From: Dehalococcoidia bacterium
GTDB taxonomy: Bacteria; Chloroflexota; Dehalococcoidia; Dehalococcoidales; Fen-1064
Direction: 5' to 3'
Length of the DNA: 37,842 nt
Assembly (NCBI GenBank): GCA_011171075.1
Contig: DUFD01000047.1
Coordinates: 19,046 to 56,887 of the forward strand
Shown: in pieces, positions 8,304 through 16,737 of the stretch
Numbering within the stretch: the first letter of the stretch is position 1
Layout: every line of letters begins with the position of its first letter
Notes under the pieces: generated by a model
Seen by the model: the letters and a program-made list of their open reading frames with translations, nothing else
The model's database searches: none
Told to the model about the DNA's origin: nothing
Program-made: the position numbers and the translations under genes

Positions 8304-10700
8304 ATGAACCCGAGAATTACGAAACTCAAAGAGAGGCTTCAGGTAGATAAATTACCAATCTCTTCTGAAAAGGCCCGATTACTCACAGATTCATTCAGGC
8401 AGACGGAGGGCGAACCTCAAATAATAAGAAGAGCCAAGGCACTAGCTAACAGTCTGGATAAGATAACAATCTTTATTGAAGATGGTGAGTTAATCGTTGG
8501 CAACGCCGCCAGCAGACCGATGGGATTGGAAATCGATTACGACTACGGAATATGGTCTCAAGAAGAAATAGATTCGATTAAAGAAGAGGGCTACACAATC
8601 TCTGAAGAGGATGAGTCTGCGATAGTATCGATGAACGAGTACTGGCAGGCGAGGACCCTTATCGGCAGGTCTGGAGAGATATTTGACGAAGAAAGGCTGT
8701 GGCCATTCAAACAATCGGGGGTGACGCTTCCGCCATGGAAAAGTCGCGAAGAGGGGAGTGGAGGAGGATATGCCCAGAGTGGCATGGGTCTGGGGCCGGG
8801 CTTCTACTTATTTGGGGTAGACTTTGCCAAGGTGCTTAATGAAGGTTTCATAAAACTAATAGACGACGCAGAGGCAGAGCTAAGGAAGATTAGGTTTACC
8901 AGCGCCGACGCGATTAAGAAGGCCGATTTTCTTAAATCTGTAATCATTGCCAATAAGGCTATCATCCGTTTTGCCAACAGGTTTGCTGACCTGGCGGCAG
9001 ACATGGCGACCAGGGAAAAAGACCCGACTCGAAAGAAGGAACTGGAACGGATATCCGAAACGTGCCGCCGGGTGCCAGCCAATCCGGCCCGGACTTTTTA
9101 CGAAGCGATGCAATCTTTCTGGTTCACTTTCCTGATGATAAACCCGTCCACCACTGCGGCGGCAGGCAGGTTTGACCAGTACATGTACCCCTTCTATAAG
9201 AAGGACAGGGAAGAGGGGAGAATCACCGACGAAGAAGTGCTCGAATTGCTGGAGTGTCTGCGGATAAAAGACATGCAGATTAATCGGACTTCGGGCAGAT
9301 TTAACCGACAGAAGAACGCGGGGATAGCCAAATGGCACAATTTCACCATTGGTGGAGTAACGCCTGATGGTGAAGATGCCACCAACGAACTGTCCTACCT
9401 GATTCTCGAAGCAACGAAGGACTGCCAGACTCCTCACCATACCATAACTGTCAGGGTCCATGAAGGAACACCCGAGCCCCTTATGCTGAAAGCACTTGAG
9501 GTTGTAAGGACTGGAATCGGTATGCCGGCGTTTATCGGTGACAAGTCTTACATAGATTACCTGCTCAGCCAGGGAGTACCCCTCGAGACAGCCCGGGACT
9601 ATATAATGACAGGATGTCTTGACGTGAATATAGTAGGACAGTCTCGCATTGTGGCCTATGATATGTTCATTGTTCCGCTGGTCTTCGATATTTTCATGCA
9701 CAATGGCGTCGACCCGAACAACGGCAAACAGGTTGGTATCAAGACTGGAGACCTTGAAAACTTCGAGTCATTTGATGACCTGATGCAGGCGTTTAAGGAG
9801 CAGCTTGCCCATTTTATGAGTATGGCGGCCGAAGGGAATAACATCCATATGCGAGTAAACGCTGAACTATTCCCCGATCCGGTCCGTTCCTCGTTGCTTA
9901 TTAATGCTATCGAGGAAGGAAAGGACATCCTCGACCGCACCATGCCTCTTGAGAATGCGGCAGTACTCAACGCGGTCGGCATGATAAATGTCGCAGACTC
10001 GCTGGCAGCGATAAAAAAGCTCGTTTTCGATGAGGAAAAGGTCAGTATGCATGAGTTGAAGGCTGCCCTCATTGCCGACTGGCATGGAGACGGATATCAG
10101 GAAGTCCGAAAGATGTGCCTGGCAGCGCCTAAGTATGGAAACGATGATAACTATGTCGACTCAATAGCCCGGGAGCTCTACCAGTTCTGGGCGGATACGG
10201 CAGTTACGTTTGACACTATCTTTGGAGGGAAAAACAAGCCGACCGGCATCTCAATCTCGGCGCAGTGGCCGGGAGGAGCACTAACTGGCGCTACACCCGA
10301 TGGCCGGCATGCCGGCGAGTGCCTGGCTGACGGTACCATGTCACCCATGCGAGGCCGGGACACTCATGGGCCTACAGCAGTAATTAGAAGCGCAGTAAAG
10401 ATAGACCAGGCGCCCTATCAGGCTACCCTGCTGAATATGAAATTTCATCCATCGGCGCTACAAACAACTGAAGACCTGAGGAAATTATCTGACCTGATAA
10501 AGACCTACTTCAGCCTGGGTGGGAAGCACATTCAATTCAATGTTGTCAGCAAGGAGACATTGATAGAGGCGCAAAAGCATCCGGAGGACTACCGGGACCT
10601 GGTTGTGAGAGTAGCCGGTTACAGCGCTTACTTTGTGCAACTGGGCAAGATAATACAGGATGAGATTATCGCGCGGACGGAGTACCAGGGGGCCTCATAG
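8304..10700 (+). CDS. Glycyl radical enzyme, PFL/dehydratase-like (paralog 2, C-x-D active site)
   Basis: 798 residues from the ATG at 8304, chosen over the in-frame ATG at 8301 and the GTG at 8238 because AGGAGG at 8293-8298 gives proper spacing only to 8304. The glycyl radical site is G772 in RVAGYSAYF and the thiyl cysteine C438 lies in TGCLDVN, so the acid two residues on is Asp (D440) where paralog 1 and most dehydratase/decarboxylase members have Glu. Much of the rest matches paralog 1 block for block, including the QTPHHT segment and NMKFHPSALQ near the C-terminus. The divergent arrangement suggests duplication followed by specialisation, or a hetero-oligomer. The MmgE/PrpD-like gene starts 3 bases after its stop. 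Substrate unknown. Confidence 0.9.
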   Translation: MNPRITKLKERLQVDKLPISSEKARLLTDSFRQTEGEPQIIRRAKALANSLDKITIFIEDGELIVGNAASRPMGLEIDYDYGIWSQEEIDSIKEEGYTISEEDESAIVSMNEYWQARTLIGRSGEIFDEERLWPFKQSGVTLPPWKSREEGSGGGYAQSGMGLGPGFYLFGVDFAKVLNEGFIKLIDDAEAELRKIRFTSADAIKKADFLKSVIIANKAIIRFANRFADLAADMATREKDPTRKKELERISETCRRVPANPARTFYEAMQSFWFTFLMINPSTTAAAGRFDQYMYPFYKKDREEGRITDEEVLELLECLRIKDMQINRTSGRFNRQKNAGIAKWHNFTIGGVTPDGEDATNELSYLILEATKDCQTPHHTITVRVHEGTPEPLMLKALEVVRTGIGMPAFIGDKSYIDYLLSQGVPLETARDYIMTGCLDVNIVGQSRIVAYDMFIVPLVFDIFMHNGVDPNNGKQVGIKTGDLENFESFDDLMQAFKEQLAHFMSMAAEGNNIHMRVNAELFPDPVRSSLLINAIEEGKDILDRTMPLENAAVLNAVGMINVADSLAAIKKLVFDEEKVSMHELKAALIADWHGDGYQEVRKMCLAAPKYGNDDNYVDSIARELYQFWADTAVTFDTIFGGKNKPTGISISAQWPGGALTGATPDGRHAGECLADGTMSPMRGRDTHGPTAVIRSAVKIDQAPYQATLLNMKFHPSALQTTEDLRKLSDLIKTYFSLGGKHIQFNVVSKETLIEAQKHPEDYRDLVVRVAGYSAYFVQLGKIIQDEIIARTEYQGAS

Positions 10701-10703
10701 ATA

Positions 10704-12077
10704 ATGGATGAATCTCTAATACTGGCAAAACATATTGCTGACATTAGTTACGACGATATACCCCGTAGCGCCGTAGATGTCACTAAAAAGAGCCTGCTTG
10801 ATGGACTGGGTGTGATAACGGCTGCTGGCACCATGGGTGAAGGTTGCCGACAGTTCATCGACCTGGCTATAGCCGGAGAGGGTAAAAAAGAAAGCACAAT
10901 CATAGGTTTTGATGCCAGGGTAACAGCATCTATGGCTGCATTTGCCAATGGCTCGATGTCACATGCGCTGGACTTTGAAGACGCCCATGATAAGGCACTT
11001 GTCCATCCCAATGCCGCCGCCATACCGGCTGCTCTGGCGGTAGCTGAATCTATCGGGAACGTGAGTGGAAAAGAGCTCATCACCGCGCTCACCTTGGGAA
11101 GCGATGTTACCTGTCGGTTGGGCCTTGCCCTGACAGAGGACCCGATTCAGTATGGCTGGTATACGCCACCGATACTGGGGGCTTTCGGGGCTACAGCCGC
11201 AACCTGTAAACTGCTGAACCTGAGTCCGGAGCAGATACTGGACGCCTTTTCGCTGACCCTCTGTCAGGCAACATGCAGTGCCGAACTCACACACAGTCAC
11301 CGCTCGCTGGTCAGGTCTATAAGAGATGCTTTCTCCGCCAAGACAGGTGTGTTATCAGCACAGCTAGCCGAAAGAGGTGTCATTGGTTTTGAGAAACCGA
11401 TAGAAGGTGAAGCCGGTCTTTTCCGGCTATATGCGAGAGAAAACTACGACCTTGCGGTTTTAACGGACGGACTCGGTGAAATATTCGAGGGAGCTAATGT
11501 CAGCTTCAAGCCATGGCCAAGTTGTCGCGGTACCCATTACTTCTTGGAAACGACCCTTGAAATCGTGAATGCACATGATATCAGGCCGGCTGATATCGAG
11601 TATATAAAAGTGGGCATAGGCCCCAGCCCGCTTGCCAGGACTCTCTGCGAACCTCTTGAGTCAAAACAGCACCCGAAAACGGCCATCGATGCTAAATTCA
11701 GCATACCCTTTGTAGTGGCCCTGGCCTCAGTCAGGAGAGAAGTTGCCCTGAAGCATTTCATCCCGGAAGCTATAGTCGACCCGGAGGTGCTCGAAATCGC
11801 TCGGAAGGTCACCTACGAAGTTGACAACAACCTGGGGGCTGACGAGGGCCTCGTTGAGCTGAAGTCCAAACAGGGAGTGTTCCGTCTGAAAACGCCAGAG
11901 TTCGCCTACGGCCACCCCAGCAACCCGATTAGTGAAGAGCTGCTGGTCAGGAAGTTTGTAGATTGCGCTGCACATTCAGCAAAACAAATTTCAGACCAAC
12001 ACCTTAAAAGACTTGTTGAAATGATTCTAAACCTGGAGGATGTCAGGAACATCGGCGAGATTATGGCGTATCTCTAG
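10704..12077 (+). CDS. MmgE/PrpD family protein (2-methylcitrate dehydratase-like)
   Basis: 457 residues matching the MmgE/PrpD fold: an N-terminal helical domain with the segments FANGSMSHALDFEDAHD and VHPNAAAIPAALAVAE, and a C-terminal alpha/beta domain with FKPWPSCRGTHYFLE. Family members dehydrate 2-methylcitrate or related hydroxy-diacids, or are cis-aconitate decarboxylases; many have unknown substrates. It starts 3 bases after the second glycyl radical enzyme, so the two are probably co-translated and may act on consecutive intermediates. No other methylcitrate-cycle gene is visible nearby, so a propionate role is unlikely and a pathway-specific hydratase/dehydratase role is more plausible. 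Confidence 0.85.
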   Translation: MDESLILAKHIADISYDDIPRSAVDVTKKSLLDGLGVITAAGTMGEGCRQFIDLAIAGEGKKESTIIGFDARVTASMAAFANGSMSHALDFEDAHDKALVHPNAAAIPAALAVAESIGNVSGKELITALTLGSDVTCRLGLALTEDPIQYGWYTPPILGAFGATAATCKLLNLSPEQILDAFSLTLCQATCSAELTHSHRSLVRSIRDAFSAKTGVLSAQLAERGVIGFEKPIEGEAGLFRLYARENYDLAVLTDGLGEIFEGANVSFKPWPSCRGTHYFLETTLEIVNAHDIRPADIEYIKVGIGPSPLARTLCEPLESKQHPKTAIDAKFSIPFVVALASVRREVALKHFIPEAIVDPEVLEIARKVTYEVDNNLGADEGLVELKSKQGVFRLKTPEFAYGHPSNPISEELLVRKFVDCAAHSAKQISDQHLKRLVEMILNLEDVRNIGEIMAYL

Positions 12078-12192
12078 CCCGTGTTTCCATATCTCTCTAC
12101 CTTAACCAGAGTCCCCGGTCAAGTTCTTTATAATGTGGTACACAATGAACACCAAGGATTTCGTTTGTTCTATGAGCTTGAGGATATAAGCG

Positions 12193-12261
12193 ACCGTTTT
12201 AAATATGCATAAGCACCTTAACAATTGAATGGAAACAGGCTAGCAGACTATCGAAGACTTG
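12193..12261 (+). repeat. Diverged direct repeat, copy A
   Basis: A 69-base intergenic segment matching 13595-13661 at roughly three bases in four, with shared islands ACCGTTTT, AAGCAC, CTAGCAGAC and GAA-AC-TG. The two copies bracket the lipoprotein gene at 12350-13498. It could be the footprint of an insertion or a repeated intergenic element; no transposase or integrase is present. Confidence 0.5.
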
Positions 12262-12349
12262 TTGGCCTGTCCATCCGTGGTGTTAAAACAGCTTCATAGT
12301 TTCGGTAAGGTTGCTAAGCAAATCAAGTATCGTCTTACTCTATTACTCG

Positions 12350-13498
12350 TTAATGCGGTGACCAAGATGGATACTTATCGTAAGCAGGATTGTTTGTCAA
12401 GTTTGTCTGGTCGGTACCATCAGCATTCATAACATAAATTTCGTAATTACCATCTCTATCTGACCAAAATGCTATCTTTTCTCCATCAGGAGACCAGCGT
12501 GGGTCGAAGTCATTACCAGGAGCGTAGGTCAATCTTGTCTGCTCTGTACCATCGGCATTCATAACATAGATTTCAATATTTTGCCAATCTCTTAATGACT
12601 CAAATGTTATCTTTTGCCCATCAGGAGACCAGGAAGGCGCATAATCCTCAGCAATATTGTTAGTTAATCTTGTCAGTCCGGTGCCATCAGCATTTATGAC
12701 ATAGATTTCCCAGTTTACATCTCTATAAGATTGAAATACTATCTTTTTCCCATCAGGGGACCAGGAAGGGTTGTCATCCCTGCCCGGATTGGTTGTCAAT
12801 CTTGTTTGCCCGGTACCATCGGCATTCATAACATAGATTTCCCTGTTTCCATCTCTTTGTGACACAAATGCTATTTTCTGCCCGTCAGGAGACCAGGAAG
12901 GTTCACTGTCATTAGAAGAGTTGATTGTAAGTCTAGTCTGCTCGGTGCCGTCAGCATTCATAACATAGATTTGGTAACGTCCATCCCTATTTGACTGAAA
13001 TGCTATCTTGCTTTCTAATTCCTCCTCCTCTGGAAGGACAATGCCCAAGAATCCCGAGTCCCTGAGTAAAATTAGGTTTCCCGAAGCGTCCTCCTGATAA
13101 TAGATAGGCTCAGCCGGAACATAAGTTTCCTGTGAGAGCTCGGGATGTGCCATCTGAAATGTACGTACATCCTCCAAGGGGATGTATGGGGTCAACTCCA
13201 ATGAGTATTGTGCCACCTCTACTATGTCTAAAATGGAAGTCATATCCCCTACCAAAGCGTTAGCGAGACTTTCTGCTAATTCATAGTTATCTTTGGCCCT
13301 GACCCAATTCATGTATGTTACTACATCATTGTGTTCGTAAACGTAGCTTTCATCCAATGTCTCAGGTTCTTTGAAAGGGAAAATGACTTTATATGTATTG
13401 GTGCTACTTGTTGTAGAGGCTCCAGGTGTACTGTCACAAGCTATAAGACTAAGCATCATCACGATAACAATAGACAAAAACGCGCAATTCTTTAGCAT
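12350..13498 (-). CDS. TolB-like PD40 beta-propeller lipoprotein
   Basis: 382 residues. The N-terminus is a lipoprotein signal: KN, a hydrophobic run, then LIAC with the lipidated cysteine at C21, so the protein is exported and anchored in the membrane. Residues 22-164 are a low-complexity linker plus an unassigned domain. Residues 165-382 hold five PD40/WD40-like repeats of about 43 residues, each with an EIYVMNADGT core and ending in WSPDG; the fifth ends at WSPH, the protein terminus. Such propellers usually bind proteins or sugars at the cell surface. The start has GAGGTGAT upstream on the minus strand. It is unlike its metabolic neighbours in function and looks AT-richer, and lies between two direct repeats, which suggests insertion into the locus. 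Confidence 0.85.
   Translation of the reverse strand: MLKNCAFLSIVIVMMLSLIACDSTPGASTTSSTNTYKVIFPFKEPETLDESYVYEHNDVVTYMNWVRAKDNYELAESLANALVGDMTSILDIVEVAQYSLELTPYIPLEDVRTFQMAHPELSQETYVPAEPIYYQEDASGNLILLRDSGFLGIVLPEEEELESKIAFQSNRDGRYQIYVMNADGTEQTRLTINSSNDSEPSWSPDGQKIAFVSQRDGNREIYVMNADGTGQTRLTTNPGRDDNPSWSPDGKKIVFQSYRDVNWEIYVINADGTGLTRLTNNIAEDYAPSWSPDGQKITFESLRDWQNIEIYVMNADGTEQTRLTYAPGNDFDPRWSPDGEKIAFWSDRDGNYEIYVMNADGTDQTNLTNNPAYDKYPSWSPH
12353..13006 (-). repeat. Five tandem PD40 (TolB-like) repeat units inside the lipoprotein gene
   Basis: The DNA repeats in units of about 130 bases encoding the PD40 blades. Recurrent strings such as ACATAGATTT and CCATCAGGAGACCAG (plus strand) show that the units are similar at the DNA level, implying fairly recent duplication or ongoing recombination between blades. 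Confidence 0.7.
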
Positions 13499-13594
13499 TA
13501 TCCATCACCTCGAATAATTGTGGGCAGAACGAACATAGCCTGAGCAAAGGATAGCAACATGAACGGGAGAAGTCAACGAGGGTACAAACAAGGA

Positions 13595-13661
13595 ACCGTT
13601 TTTATATAAGCAGAAGCACGTTAAAAACTGAGAAGAAGACTAGCAGACCATTGAAAACCTG
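13595..13661 (+). repeat. Diverged direct repeat, copy B
   Basis: A 67-base partner of the copy at 12193-12261 in the same orientation, between the lipoprotein start and the first CapA-like gene. Both copies carry ACCGTTTT near one end and CTAGCAGAC near the other. Confidence 0.5.
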
Positions 13662-13707
13662 CAAATCTTCATTAGCTTCTCTTAATACTATAAGATGGAT
13701 AGAGATA

Positions 13708-14841
13708 TCACCCTTCTTTAATGAATACTTCATCGCCTTCGATAACGTATTTGGCATTGAGCCCCTGGTCTTGGCTAATCTCCTCCATGTAACCGACCAC
13801 TTCACCGAACCGCTCGTCCTGTGAATTTAGAATCTCCGGCTGGGACTGTTTGTTTATATAAGTGGGCAGAAAGGAAACGCTCTTTATCTCTTTATTGGAG
13901 ATTACGCACTTGGCAATCATCGTTTTCCTCGAGTCAGGGGGTAAGAAATAGGTGGGGTATTCAGGGTCTGGCTGCCAGCTGACGTTAAGCACGCTTATTT
14001 CTTTATGCCCCGGACTTTCCAGGATTTCCTTGGTCGGAGACAGGTCCAGAGCGAAATTACAGAGGCTATAAAAGACCACCTTACCTGAATAGACCTCAAC
14101 ACCCTTGAGTATATGAGCATGATGTCCCAGTATCAGGTCGGCCCCGGCGTCAATCGCTGCACGGGCGACCTCTCTCTGGTAATCGGCTATCACGGCCGGG
14201 ATGAAATGAATCCCCCAGTGCAGGGAAAGGATTACAAGGTCGGCCTGAGACTTGGCTTGTCTGATATCATTCACCATTGCCTGCAGGTCATCCTTGTGTG
14301 GAAAAGTATGTGTTCGGCTTGGTGTTCCTGGCTGGTCATGCTCAATCTGCTCATACAGGGTGAAACCCCTCATGGGAGCGCAGCCCGGACGATTTGTCTC
14401 GGCCCAATACCCCTGCGGCAGGATTGTATTGTAGGCCAGAAAGGCTATCCTCGTTCCTTTACAATCAACAAACGCCGGCTTTCGGGCCTCCTCAATATTG
14501 TTGCCCACACCTATGACCGTGAGCCCCTGGTCTCTGAGAGCATTGATAGTATCAAAAAAGGCTTCACGCCCCCAGTCCATGCAGTGATTGCTGGCGAAAG
14601 ATACGACGTTAAAACCAGCCTCTCTTATTGCCTGCGCTGTTACCGGGTTAGCACGCATGGCAAGTCTGGCTTGTGGTAGAGGAGTCCCCCGGTGAGTGAG
14701 ATTGATTTCAAGCTGACAGAAGGCGATGTCTGCCTGTCCGAGGGTGGTGGCAACACATTGAAATATAGAGCCGGGGTCCTCTCTGTAGGGAGCCACGTCA
14801 CCAACGGCATACAATACCGATTCATTAGCCTTATTTACCAT
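13708..14841 (-). CDS. CapA-like metallophosphoesterase-fold protein (paralog 1)
   Basis: 377 residues from the ATG at 14839-14841, preferred over an upstream in-frame ATG at 14916 because AAGGAG lies about seven bases before it and the longer start would cross the promoter region. CapA-family metal/active-site motifs are AVGDV near the N-terminus, a Glu in QLEINL, SNHCMDWG, LHWGIHF and GHHAHILKG. Classical CapA/PgsA proteins act at the cell envelope in poly-gamma-glutamate synthesis, but this one has no signal peptide or membrane segment and no capB/capC neighbours. Two paralogs (17780-18901, 26364-27488) share the C-terminal sections CNF, DPEYPTY and GLNA, so this is a local family with probably a cytosolic function. 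Function unknown. Confidence 0.8.
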   Translation of the reverse strand: MVNKANESVLYAVGDVAPYREDPGSIFQCVATTLGQADIAFCQLEINLTHRGTPLPQARLAMRANPVTAQAIREAGFNVVSFASNHCMDWGREAFFDTINALRDQGLTVIGVGNNIEEARKPAFVDCKGTRIAFLAYNTILPQGYWAETNRPGCAPMRGFTLYEQIEHDQPGTPSRTHTFPHKDDLQAMVNDIRQAKSQADLVILSLHWGIHFIPAVIADYQREVARAAIDAGADLILGHHAHILKGVEVYSGKVVFYSLCNFALDLSPTKEILESPGHKEISVLNVSWQPDPEYPTYFLPPDSRKTMIAKCVISNKEIKSVSFLPTYINKQSQPEILNSQDERFGEVVGYMEEISQDQGLNAKYVIEGDEVFIKEG

Positions 14842-14909
14842 GAAATTCTCCTTCCTTGGCATATCTGGAGTCGTCCCAGATAAGATGAACGGGGTATATG
14901 TGTATTCAC

Positions 14910-14938
14910 TGGACACAGACCATTTTATGCACTATATT
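14910..14938 (+). promoter_or_regulatory. Putative sigma70-type promoter for the acyl-CoA synthetase
   Basis: TGGACA at 14910-14915 (5 of 6 to consensus), a 17-base spacer, and TATATT at 14933-14938 (5 of 6). Transcription would start near 14945, giving a leader of about 110 bases before the TTG start. Called by eye. Confidence 0.45.
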
Positions 14939-14963
14939 ATAGTAGAAATTTACCCCCAGTCTA
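14936..14963 (-). promoter_or_regulatory. Putative sigma70-type promoter for the first CapA-like gene
   Basis: On the minus strand TAGACT (14958-14963) precedes a perfect TATAAT (14936-14941) with a 16-base spacer. It overlaps the rightward promoter, so the two divergent genes are probably mutually exclusive or co-regulated. Confidence 0.4.
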
Positions 14964-15057
14964 GTATTGTATTTCGGGGTAAACAGGTTGATTCAAGCTA
15001 CGGACGTCACCCGTCATATTGTTTCCGCACTATCACTGCTAGAGGAGGTGATTGGCT

Positions 15058-16644
15058 TTGTCAGAAGGTCTCTTGCTAAAGGAACTATCCCGGTATAGCT
15101 CTGGCACTTACGCAGATATTATCTACAGAAATGCACTTCTTCATCCAAACCGGGAAGCCTTTGTGTATGGCGATACGAGAATAACCTTCTCTGAATATAA
15201 TACAAGAGTGAACAAATTGGTTCATGCCTTGCACGATATGGGGGTAAAAAAGGGGGATGTGCTCGGTATTCTGGCCTGGAATTGTCTGGACTGTGTGGAG
15301 GCATACGGGGCAGCGATGAAGGGGGGATTCATTGCCTCACGTTTTAATCCCAGGCTAACGGGTGATGAGCTTGATTACATAATCAATTATTCAGAAGCCA
15401 ATACCCTCTTTGTTGGCCCTGAACTATCGGAAGTGGCCGGTTCTATCAGGCCGCGCCTGTCTAAGGTCGGGAATTTTATTTCTTTCGAAACTGCCGCGCC
15501 CGATATGATAGCCCATCATGACCTGCTGGCATCACATGAGGGGCATGAGCCCGATGTCCAGGTAGGTGAAAACGACCCTGTCAGTATCATTTATACCAGC
15601 GGTACTACCGGTCTGCCCCGCGGTGCCCTGTACACTCACCGATGCATCGTCGAAGACGCCAAGACCCTGGTTATTAACATGGGTCTGCAAATCGACGATA
15701 AGCATATACAGATATCACCGCTCTTTCATATTGCCGGGGACACCATCCTGCGGGCCTTCCTGTATGTTGGGGGATGCAATGTTATCCTGAAATTTTTTGA
15801 CCCGGCGGTTGCACTGCAGACCATCCGGGATGAGAAGGCAACCCACATGATGATGGTGCCAACCCACGTGGTAGCGATGCTCGGGCTACCTGATGCGGGC
15901 AAATACGATATCAGCTCCATGAAGCTCATGTGGTATGGTGGTTCACCTATGCCTCTTGAGGTATTGAAACAAGGCAGGAAGGTCTTCGGCCCCATTTTTG
16001 CCCAGGGGTATGGCCAGAGTGAAAGCGGGCCAGCTATTTCTCACCTGTCGAAAGAGGACCATAATGCTATGGATGGACCCGAGAAAAGGCAGAAGAAACT
16101 CCTGTCGGCTGGCCGACCGGATGTGGGTGTCCAGGTCAGAATCGTGGATGAAAAAGGTAATGATGTCGGGCTGGGTGAATTGGGGGAGATAATAGTACGG
16201 AGCAAACATATAATGGTCGAATACTGGCACAAGCCAGATGATACCAGCGCGAGCATTATTGATGGTTGGCTTCATACAGGCGACGTGGGCTACTATGACG
16301 AAGAGGGTTATATCTATATCGCAGACCGGAAAAAGGACCTGATTATTTCCGGCGGGGAGAATGTTTATCCGAGGGAAGTGGAAGATGTTCTCTACCAGCA
16401 CCCTGCAGTCTTGGAAGCTACCGTTATCGGTATCCCTGACCCATACTGGGTAGAGAAGGTTCACGCTGTAGTAGCCACAAAGAAGGGAGCAGCTACCACT
16501 GCCGAAGAGCTTATTGCTTTCTGCAAAGAACGAATCGCTGGTTACAAGACACCAAAGTCGGTTGAGTTTATGGATTCCCTCCCCAAAAATCCTACCGGTA
16601 AGATTCTAAAGCGCGAGCTAAGGGAGAAGTACTGGCAAGGGTGA
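15058..16644 (+). CDS. AMP-forming acyl-CoA synthetase (ANL superfamily)
   Basis: 528 residues from a TTG at 15058; another in-frame TTG at 15052 is too close to AGGAGG (15043-15048). ANL core motifs are all present: the phosphate loop YTSGTTGLPRG, the GYGQSESGP adenine motif, GWLHTGDVGYYDEEGY with the ribose-binding Asp, the hinge DRKKDLIISGGENVYP, and the C-terminal catalytic lysine in NPTGKILKRELR. It would activate a carboxylic acid with ATP to an adenylate and then a CoA thioester in the cytosol. The sequence does not distinguish fatty from aromatic acids. It is divergent from the CapA-like gene and lies 85 bases before the glycyl radical activase, so it may share that operon. Confidence 0.9.
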   Translation: MSEGLLLKELSRYSSGTYADIIYRNALLHPNREAFVYGDTRITFSEYNTRVNKLVHALHDMGVKKGDVLGILAWNCLDCVEAYGAAMKGGFIASRFNPRLTGDELDYIINYSEANTLFVGPELSEVAGSIRPRLSKVGNFISFETAAPDMIAHHDLLASHEGHEPDVQVGENDPVSIIYTSGTTGLPRGALYTHRCIVEDAKTLVINMGLQIDDKHIQISPLFHIAGDTILRAFLYVGGCNVILKFFDPAVALQTIRDEKATHMMMVPTHVVAMLGLPDAGKYDISSMKLMWYGGSPMPLEVLKQGRKVFGPIFAQGYGQSESGPAISHLSKEDHNAMDGPEKRQKKLLSAGRPDVGVQVRIVDEKGNDVGLGELGEIIVRSKHIMVEYWHKPDDTSASIIDGWLHTGDVGYYDEEGYIYIADRKKDLIISGGENVYPREVEDVLYQHPAVLEATVIGIPDPYWVEKVHAVVATKKGAATTAEELIAFCKERIAGYKTPKSVEFMDSLPKNPTGKILKRELREKYWQG

Positions 16645-16680
16645 TAGAGAAAGGCTGCTTTGTATCGGCGTTTCTGTGAG

Positions 16681-16737
16681 TGTAACAGTATCACATTGAA
16701 CCACTGTCATTTTACAGCAGGTATTTTTTGTGTTACA
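16681..16737. promoter_or_regulatory. Inverted repeat upstream of the glycyl radical activase
   Basis: TGTAACA at 16681-16687 and its exact complement TGTTACA at 16731-16737 bracket the region just before and across the GTG start. The arms are 43 bases apart, too far for a simple operator dimer without looping. Could be a regulator site pair or chance. Confidence 0.2.

Noticed and set aside
8880-9701. Minus-strand open frame of 273 codons within the second glycyl radical enzyme
   Set aside because: Opposite a strongly conserved enzyme; the predicted protein has no known motif.
5670-10700. Benzylsuccinate or alkylsuccinate synthase assignment for the glycyl radical enzymes
   Set aside because: Both proteins are shorter than those large subunits and paralog 1 has the C-x-E motif typical of dehydratase/decarboxylase members; no small subunits are encoded nearby.
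10704-12077. Methylcitrate cycle operon
   Set aside because: Only the MmgE/PrpD-like gene is present; no PrpB or PrpC homolog is visible.
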